Shown here piece after piece: positions 15,364 to 20,351 of a DNA stretch of 20,351 bases (within the stretch, counting starts at the first letter, position 1; each line of letters begins with the position of its first letter). The notes beneath the pieces are model-generated. The model was given only the letters and a program-made list of their open reading frames with translations, had not been told where the DNA came from and searched no databases. The position numbers and the translations under genes are program-made. The stretch lies in NCBI GenBank assembly GCA_050179645.1, contig JBFXEX010000104.1, forward strand, positions 1 through 20,351, given 5' to 3'. Origin of the DNA: VAZQ01 sp050179645 (lineage in GTDB: Bacteria; Pseudomonadota; Alphaproteobacteria; Rhizobiales; Xanthobacteraceae).

Positions 15364-16815
15364 TTAGGCAGCGTTCGATTGGTCTGGCTGTTCGACGACC
15401 GGTGGCGTCGCCACGGAACTGAATGTTAACCCGAGCGCCTGTTCGCGCTGCCTATCGGCTGCGATCTCACCGTCCACCTGCTCAACGTCGTAACCTCGCT
15501 CAGCCAATGCCTGCGTCCGACTCTTGAGGCCCGCTTCGATCTGTTCGATTTCAGCGCGCGCGTCCTTGAGCGGGTCGGTCCAGTCCCACTTTGGCGGCAG
15601 CCAGCCACAAGAGAGATACTCGCGCCGGCGCTGGTCGTAGTCCGGTAGATCAAGCACGCCCGCAAGAACCGCCGTTTCCATCCATCGGGCCCACACCTGA
15701 CGGCAGAACTGCCAGACGACCACGGCATGCTGATAGGCTTCCGTCCGCCGCCGGAACTCGAGCAGCGCCAAGCGCGAGTTCGAGTAGTTCGCTTTGAGCA
15801 TGTCGTTCGACAGATACGCATAAGGGACGCCTAACGCGGCCGAGACCTGCAACAATGTCCGGTACTGGAACGGCTCGTAAGTCTGCCCAGAGTCGGCAGG
15901 CGCCGAAATCTGCACCTCCTCGCCGGGCTCCAGCATGGTGATCTGGCCCGGCTGCAAGTCGAGTGTGCGCTCGTCGTTCTCGTCGCGGCCCTCCGCCGCA
16001 TCCAAAGGCTCGGCTGGCGCGGGCGTCGTGATAAAGAGCGCGTGCATCGCCGCGACCTTCTTCCGGTCCAGCTCGGCATCGTCGTATTGGTCGAGCAGGA
16101 AAAGCTTCACGATGCCGGCGGCGAAGCGCGAGATGCCACGGAGCTGACCGGCATCGACCGGATCGATGATGTGAACGATCTCGGATGCCGGGATGCGCAC
16201 GATATCGCCCGTCAACCCCGGATCCGTCATGTCGCCCGGATGCCGTCGCAGGAAGTGGTAGGCCACTCGGCGCCCGATCGCATCGAACTCGATCCCTTGC
16301 CGAATGACGTTGCCGCCAGGTAAGACCTCATTCCGATTGAGCGGCAGCATCTCCGAAGGCAGCATCTGCAGCTGGAGCGGGACGGTGAGACCATCCTGCG
16401 GCCGGCGCGGCCGAAACCGAAAGAACAGCTCGCCGGCGATGAACACCTCGCGCGCGGCGCGCCGCTGCAGACCATAGAAGTCCGTAAACCCCTCGGCGTC
16501 AGCCTCGTCGGTCCAGTCGAGCCAGAGCTTCTGTACCTGCGCCTTGCGCCCGGAATCTGAGATCAGCGACGACGGCTTGATGCCGGCGCCCACCACATTG
16601 CCAGCCCAACTCTCGATCGCATTCGCCGCATAACCGTTGTTGCGCACGAGCCAGCGGGCACGTGCCGTAATATCGGGACCGGCTGCCGCGATGAGCGTAT
16701 TCAGATGCGCTCGGCTTGGCTGGAAGCCTTTTAATCGCCGGTTCGCGAGCCCCGCCTCGAATCCGCCGATGAACGCGCCGACGCGGCGCCTGAATGCCGT
16801 TAGCGAGGCGAGCAC
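15364..16815 (-). CDS. Phage portal protein (lambda gpB family)
   Basis: A 483-residue protein forming the dodecameric ring through which DNA enters the head. GTG 16815 directly follows the TGA of the W gene (TGAGTG) and has GAGGGGG six bases upstream. Family marks are A-R-W-L-V-R-N-N-G-Y-A-A-N-A-I-E-S-W near residues 55-72, A-R-E-V-F-I-A-G-E-L-F-F-R, E-I-V-H-I-I-D-P-V-D-A-G-Q-L-R-G-I-S-R-F near 215-234, and G-V-P-Y-A-Y-L-S-N-D-M-L-K-A-N-Y-S-N-S-R. It is slightly shorter than lambda gpB (533). It ends S-N-A-A, one base before the HNH gene. Confidence 0.94.
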   Translation of the reverse strand: MLASLTAFRRRVGAFIGGFEAGLANRRLKGFQPSRAHLNTLIAAAGPDITARARWLVRNNGYAANAIESWAGNVVGAGIKPSSLISDSGRKAQVQKLWLDWTDEADAEGFTDFYGLQRRAAREVFIAGELFFRFRPRRPQDGLTVPLQLQMLPSEMLPLNRNEVLPGGNVIRQGIEFDAIGRRVAYHFLRRHPGDMTDPGLTGDIVRIPASEIVHIIDPVDAGQLRGISRFAAGIVKLFLLDQYDDAELDRKKVAAMHALFITTPAPAEPLDAAEGRDENDERTLDLQPGQITMLEPGEEVQISAPADSGQTYEPFQYRTLLQVSAALGVPYAYLSNDMLKANYSNSRLALLEFRRRTEAYQHAVVVWQFCRQVWARWMETAVLAGVLDLPDYDQRRREYLSCGWLPPKWDWTDPLKDARAEIEQIEAGLKSRTQALAERGYDVEQVDGEIAADRQREQALGLTFSSVATPPVVEQPDQSNAA

Positions 16816-17028
16816 TCAAAGCCCCCTCGAAGCCGATGTCAGGATTCGGCGCTTGCGGCCGCCTTCCTCGGCTGCCGCGATACGGCGTTCGAGATCCGTG
16901 ATGGCAGCCGCCATTTCGGCATCCGAGGCGTAGGTCACGCGCCGGCCGTCGATCTCGATCGTGCGCACGCCGCGGTAACGTGCGGCGAGCAACGCATCGC
17001 GCTGCGCGGTCAGTTCTTCGAGGGTCAT
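16816..17028 (-). CDS. Head-tail joining protein (gpW family)
   Basis: A 70-residue protein (lambda gpW has 68) from ATG 17028. The sequence M-T-L-E-E-L-T-A-Q-R-D-A-L ... G-V-R-T-I-E-I-D-G-R-R-V-T-Y-A-S-D-A-E-M is the gpW helix-hairpin-helix fold with its characteristic I-D-G-R-x-V-x-Y hairpin. It binds the portal and prepares it for the tail. It is the most upstream phage gene left. Its ATG forms an ATGA overlap with the end of an upstream frame, the usual arrangement with the terminase gene, but no terminase is recognised there. Confidence 0.9.
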   Translation of the reverse strand: MTLEELTAQRDALLAARYRGVRTIEIDGRRVTYASDAEMAAAITDLERRIAAAEEGGRKRRILTSASRGL

Positions 17029-17151
17029 GGCCGTGGTTCGTTCAGAATTCGAGGGCTTGTGACCTGGGCCAACGCGCTGAATTCATGTCCGGTTTTGGAT
17101 GGACAGCGATTGTCGCACTGCAATATGGGGCTTGCCGGATTGGTACTGAAT
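17029..17151 (-). other. Short unassigned stretch between gpW and the intron remnant
   Basis: On the minus strand one frame reads to a TGA that overlaps the W start (ATGA) with an end L-A-Q-V-T-S-P-R-I-L-N-E-P-R-P. It does not look like a terminase C-terminus to me. This is where the 3' end of the terminase gene should be. I cannot assign it. Confidence 0.4.
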
Positions 17152-17154
17152 GCC

Positions 17155-17188
17155 GAGTAGGCCCGGGGAATTTCACCCCGAGCCCCTC
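17155..17188 (-). ncRNA. Group II intron domain VI hairpin with branch-point A
   Basis: GCTCGGGG pairs with CCCCGGGC around a short loop, closed below by GAG/CTC. One A in CCTACTC is left unpaired (complement of base 17158), seven bases from the presumed 3' end, the standard position of the branch-point A. Confidence 0.75.
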
Positions 17189-17191
17189 ACA

Positions 17192-17225
17192 GATCCGGAC
17201 TTGAACCTCTCGATTCATCCGGCTC
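17192..17225 (-). ncRNA. Group II intron domain V hairpin
   Basis: Exactly 34 bases, starting GAGCCGGATG with a GAGA tetraloop and ending CCGGATC, matching the length, loop and AGC triad of domain V. The partner of the triad G is A (GGATC) where GGTTC is usual, so the conserved G-U wobble is replaced by G-A. Confidence 0.82.
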
Positions 17226-17936
17226 GTGCCATCGCGTAGAGCCTGCCGGCTCCCACTGAACGAAAGGGCTCATCCCGGTTGCCCGGTTGGCCCAAATCAG
17301 CGGCGATGGCCTGCCCCCTTCGCTCCAGCCCCATTACAGGACCTTCATCACTACTACGAGGCAATCCGCCCCTCTCCGGTGCATCGGTACTTTCGGCCTT
17401 GCGGTTGCAGCCGCTTGTGCCTTTTCCCTTGGCATCACCGGCAAGGTTCTCACGTTCCGTACCAGAGCCTGATCGAGCTTCGTGCTGCCTACACGCCGGA
17501 TGCCGCTCGGCCGGTATCAGGTCATCCTCCGAGCTCTTCCCGGGAAGTGGGTCAATCCCCGGTTTCGACACCCCCTAATCCGATTTCGACGCTTCACCGG
17601 CAGTTCGCTTACGCTCACCTCTCTCGACCGTGCATGCCGGGATCATCGTCCCGACGTTTCCGCGACGCTCACGACCTTGGCTTTTGACCAAAGCCGCTCG
17701 CGGTGGCTTGGGATCGGCTCCTGATCGCCGAACCCGAAGGGCCCTCCTTCATCTCTCGTACAGTTGCGCATCACCGTGTGGACAGGCGATGCTCGTGACA
17801 CAAGACCCAACCCGGTCATCAGCAGTTCGGATTTGTGCAGTGCAAATTGACGGATGAACCGTTCCGTGGGTCGCACATTTCTGCTTTGATAGCTGATTGA
17901 GAAACAGCGTGCGGCGTATTCCGGAGCCTACACGCC

Positions 17937-18920
17937 ATGCAACGACGCGAATTCATTTCAATGGTTGCTGGATCGGCGGCAGTGTGGCCGCTCGCGGCGT
18001 GGGCGCAGCAGCCGACGATGCCGGTGATCGGATTTCTCAGTGGCAGATCGCAGGACGAGGCGAGAGGCGACACCGCGGCATTCCTTCAGGGCTTGAATGA
18101 GATGAGCTTTGAAAATGGCCGCAATGTCGCGATCGAATACCGCTGGGCCGAAGGGAAGAACGAACTGCTCCCTGATTTGGCTGCGGAACTGGTCCGCCGG
18201 CAGGTTGCCGTGCTCGCCGCTGTCGGCGGAAATAATTCAGCTTTGGCGGCAAAGCGAGCGACCAGTTCTATCCCGATCGTCTTCACCAGTAGTGCCGACC
18301 CCGTTCAGGTTGGTCTCGTCACCAGCCTGAACAAGCCGGGCGGAAACGTGACGGGAGTCAGCTGGTTCGATGCTGAATTGGGACCCAAGCAGCTGCAATT
18401 GCTCAGCCAGCTGGTACCTAACGTCAACATCGCCGCACTCATCGTGAACCCTCAAAGTCCGGAAGTCACCCAGCAACGCTAAGCTGCGCAGCAAGCGGCA
18501 CGAACTCTCGGATGGCGGCTACGGGTCATCGTGGCAAGCAGCGTAAGCGAGATCGACGCAGCATTGGTAGAAGCAAAACGGCAAGGAGCGGATGCCCTTA
18601 TAATAAGCTCCGATCCATTCCTCCACAGCCGCCGAATGCAAATCGCCTCGCTCGCCGCTCATCATAAAATCCCGGCAATCAGCGGGAGTCGCGAATGGGT
18701 GGTAGCCGGTGGACTGATCAGCTATGGGAACAGCATTCCGGATGCCTATCGTCGTGCAGGACTGCAAACTGGTCGCCTACTCAGAGGTATCAAACCGACT
18801 GATCTACCGGTCGACCGCGCTACAAAATTTGAATTAGTAATCAATCTCAGGACAGCTAAGGCATTCGGGCTAGAGGTGCCGCCGGAGCTACTCGCGCGCG
18901 CCGACGAGGTGATCGAATAG
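17937..18920 (+). pseudogene. ABC transporter substrate-binding protein (TrpX-like), broken by in-frame TAA
   Basis: The frame from ATG 17937 to TAG 18920 (328 codons with stop, the normal family length) is interrupted by a single TAA at 18480-18482, codon 182. Both sides are in the same frame and clearly one protein: a Tat-like MQRREFISMVAGSAAVW signal ending A-W-A-Q-Q, T-M-P-V-I-G-F-L-S-G at the start of the mature part, I-P-I-V-F-T-S-S-A-D-P-V ... G-G-N-V-T-G-V-S-W in the middle, and P-A-I-S-G-S-R-E-W-V-V-A-G-G-L-I-S-Y-G then L-P-V-D-R-A-T-K-F-E-L-V-I-N-L-R-T-A-K-A at the end. Such periplasmic proteins bind amino-acid or aromatic ligands. No permease or ATPase gene is next to it. GGAG lies upstream of the ATG. 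Confidence 0.88.
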
Positions 18921-19307
18921 GGTCTGCTTTGCTGCACACGCTCAGGTCTGAAAGTGGCCCGTCACGACTTGGTGCAATGCCGCACGAGCTCGGTCGCAAA
19001 CGGGGCATAGCCGACACGGCCAGGCTTGCTGCCTGGGTGCGGCCGGTAGAAAATGACCCATAGCAACATAGGCAGCATCTTCTGCCAGTTCTGCCAGCGG
19101 CCAATCCTGAAAGCATGAGGCATACCCTCTGAGAAAATAACCGATGCTATGGCTAGTGGATTCGCTGTAGCGAAGGCAGGCGGTCTCGCCGTAGATCGCG
19201 GTATGTGCAACACTGACTTGTGAGCTGACGCAATTGGTGTAGAGCCGAGCAGCGGCGGGCGCCAGCGCGCAGACCTCGCGTGGTCGGAGCAAGGGTAGGA
19301 GCGTTCA
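18921..19307 (+). other. Non-coding stretch of about 390 bases
   Basis: No convincing gene. Minus-strand frames here have no recognisable domain and no good ribosome site. It contains one copy of a short motif shared with the other intergenic stretch (18996-19019). The end, AAGGGTAGGA at 19291-19300, provides the ribosome site of the following gene. Confidence 0.6.
18996..19019 (+). repeat. Dispersed intergenic motif, copy 1
   Basis: GCAAACGGGGCATAGCCGAC followed by ACGG; nearly the same as 19958-19982 (one G inserted, a few changes). It is probably part of a repeat family common in this kind of genome. Confidence 0.5.
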
Positions 19308-19838
19308 ATGAACGAACATCACAGGTTTCTGGAACTGTTCGACGCGCTGTTTGTTGCCAACAACAAATGGATGGAGGGCACCCCCACTGACAAGCTCGAA
19401 TGGGTGCCGGTCGACAATCCGAACATGAAGTTCGGTGATCGTGTCAGCGCGATTTCGATCAAGAGCCTCTATATCCATACCATTGTCGGCGAATGCGAAT
19501 GGTCGCGCATTCTGCCTGCCTGTTCCGAGGGAGCGTCGCTGTCGCCCGCGCAGTTCACCGAAGGTAAGGTCCTCACGGATCGGCTTGACAAGTCGCTTGA
19601 TCTTCTGAGCGACGCCGCGATTCTGCATCGTACCAATATGGATCGCTTTCGCGCCTACGATCAGTCCTGCCTCGACAAGAAGATTCGCTGGATGGAGCGT
19701 GATTGGTCGGTCATGGGATTTCTGTGGGGCATCTACTCGCATCGCTCCTACCACCTCGGCAATATCGACTTGTTGCTTCGCGAGGCCGACGTAGAGGCGC
19801 CGGATTTTTTTTCCAATTTCCGGCAGGTGATGGCATAG
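19308..19838 (+). CDS. DinB-like four-helix protein
   Basis: A 176-residue protein from ATG 19308 with GTAGGA eight bases upstream. The helix-bundle pattern and three His in the usual places (His57 in S-L-Y-I-H-T-I-V-G-E-C-E-W, His145 and His149 in W-G-I-Y-S-H-R-S-Y-H-L-G-N-I-D-L-L-L-R) are those of the DinB/DUF664 superfamily, which binds a divalent metal. Members are thiol transferases or stress-linked proteins of mostly unknown substrate. It stands alone between two substrate-binding protein genes on the same strand. A long antisense frame over the same bases is a shadow. Confidence 0.82.
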   Translation: MNEHHRFLELFDALFVANNKWMEGTPTDKLEWVPVDNPNMKFGDRVSAISIKSLYIHTIVGECEWSRILPACSEGASLSPAQFTEGKVLTDRLDKSLDLLSDAAILHRTNMDRFRAYDQSCLDKKIRWMERDWSVMGFLWGIYSHRSYHLGNIDLLLREADVEAPDFFSNFRQVMA

Positions 19839-20113
19839 CGAAGCATTTTTGATCGCTTGACCAGTCTGAATGCGTGCGAGGATCAAGGCGTCACGTTAGC
19901 ACCCTAGAATTGTTGGCAAAGCGCACAGCTTGGTCCGAACTTCGTGGCCCGAGGGTAGCAAACGGGGGCATGGCCGACATCGAATTGGTTGCGCAGGTTA
20001 CGATCATGACGCGTCTGACCCATTTCGGAAGTCGAGCGCCCGATTTCGCTGTGACGCACAATGCGGGCTTTCTGTGATACTTTTAACTTGCTGGTCGGCA
20101 CGGGAGGCTTCCC
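19839..20113 (+). other. Non-coding stretch of about 275 bases
   Basis: No gene recognised. A block near 19950-20085 (GGGCATGGCCGACAT ... GACCCATTTCGGAA) resembles intergenic repeats I associate with Bradyrhizobium-type genomes. Copy 2 of the short motif is here. Confidence 0.5.
19958..19982 (+). repeat. Dispersed intergenic motif, copy 2
   Basis: GCAAACGGGGGCATGGCCGA followed by CATCG; matches copy 1 at 18996-19019 with one extra G and few differences. Confidence 0.5.
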
Positions 20114-20351
20114 ATGAGGCGGCGCGAGTTCATCACGTTGCTTGGCGGCTTTGCTGCGTGCCCCGTAATTGTTCGGGCACAGCAGTCGACGATGCCGGTT
20201 GTCGGGTTCATTGCGCCTGCGTCTGCCAAAGCCTTCGCTCAGCCAACGCAAGCACTTCTTCGCGGATTGTCGGATCAAGGCTTTTCTGAAGGTCGAAACG
20301 TGCGGCTGGTTTTCGCTTGGGGTGACGACCAAAATGATCGCCTTCCAGGGT
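20114..20351 (+). CDS. Second ABC transporter substrate-binding protein, N-terminal part
   Basis: ATG 20114 has GGGAGG eight bases before it and opens a frame still open at the right edge (79 codons). It starts MRRREFITLLGGFAAC, a Tat-like signal, and the mature part begins A-Q-Q-S-T-M-P-V-V-G-F-I-A-P, followed by L-L-R-G-L-S-D-Q-G-F-S-E-G-R-N-V. It is a paralogue of the broken gene at 17937. This copy is intact as far as visible. Ligand unknown. Confidence 0.85.
   Translation, partial: MRRREFITLLGGFAACPVIVRAQQSTMPVVGFIAPASAKAFAQPTQALLRGLSDQGFSEGRNVRLVFAWGDDQNDRLPG

Larger units (their letters stand above)
17152..17876 (-). mobile_element. ORF-less group II intron RNA (degenerate)
   Basis: On the minus strand this stretch has the layout of a bacterial group II intron: a possible 5' end GTGCGAC at 17876, a long structured domain I region (G-rich runs and GNRA-type loops), a domain II/III-like block with CTGTAATGGGGCTGGAGCG at about 17325-17343, a short domain IV stub, then a 34-base domain V and a domain VI with bulged A. 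No reverse transcriptase/maturase frame is left; the only open frames are short and shadow-like. Length near 725 bases is right for the RNA part alone. The 5' boundary is uncertain; the 3' end falls near 17152 (CTACTCGGC, where CTACTCGAC is usual). It cannot move without a maturase from elsewhere. Confidence 0.72.

Noticed and set aside
1..17028. Gene transfer agent instead of a prophage
   Set aside because: The gene order W-B-C/Nu3-D-E-FII ... G/GT-H ... K-I-J is lambda's, and the genes of the Rhodobacter-type agent (HK97-type capsid order) are not seen.
17215..17571. 118-codon minus-strand frame in the intron
   Set aside because: Lies in structured intron RNA and shows no domain; it is best explained as chance reading of domains I-IV.
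18746..18937. Minus-strand frame containing I-T-S-S-A-R-A-S-S
   Set aside because: This translation is the antisense of the 3' end of substrate-binding protein genes and is often miscalled in such genomes.
19305..19886. 193-codon minus-strand frame
   Set aside because: Opposite the DinB-like gene, which has the ribosome site and the family His residues.

Overview
The window is high-GC alphaproteobacterial DNA. Codon use, a run of short 'RREF' Tat-type periplasmic binding-protein genes, and the intergenic style resemble Bradyrhizobium, Rhodopseudomonas and relatives. That assignment is inference from familiarity, not a search. Bases 1 to 17028 are the head and tail module of a lambda-like siphophage (prophage or remnant), read entirely on the minus strand, so the phage order runs right to left. 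The last 2.5 kb is ordinary chromosome on the plus strand.

The phage part keeps lambda morphogenesis order almost gene for gene: W (head-tail joining), B (portal), C with a nested Nu3-like scaffold, D (decoration), E (major capsid), FII-like, Z-position protein (DUF6441-like), U-position protein, a small extra gene, V (tail tube), G and G-T (assembly chaperones), H (tape measure), M-position, L-position (DUF1833-like), K (NlpC/P60-like), an I-like piece, J (tip/host specificity), a small unknown gene, and a tail-fibre gene that leaves the window at base 1. Genes are packed with gaps of a few bases or with ATGA/GTGA overlaps, as in a single late operon. Lambda's two recoding or nesting devices are visible in the bases. 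The first is a GGGAAAC slip site followed by an 11-bp GC-rich hairpin that joins G to T by a -1 frameshift. The second is an in-frame internal AAGGAG/ATG in C for the scaffold.

There are signs of decay or intrusion. A free-standing HNH/AP2 homing-endonuclease gene sits between B and C and carries a frameshift. An amber codon separates the I-like piece from J although the same reading frame continues on the far side. The terminase genes expected upstream of W are absent. In their place, at about 17152 to 17876, lies an ORF-less group II intron RNA (domains V and VI clearly recognisable) with a mismatch in the catalytic triad of domain V. As it stands in this window the phage could not package DNA, unless terminase is supplied from elsewhere.

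Right of the intron are a TrpX-type (PF04392-like) ABC substrate-binding protein gene broken by one in-frame TAA, a non-coding stretch, a DinB-like protein gene, and the start of a second substrate-binding protein gene that runs off the right end. The two intergenic stretches share a short dispersed motif.
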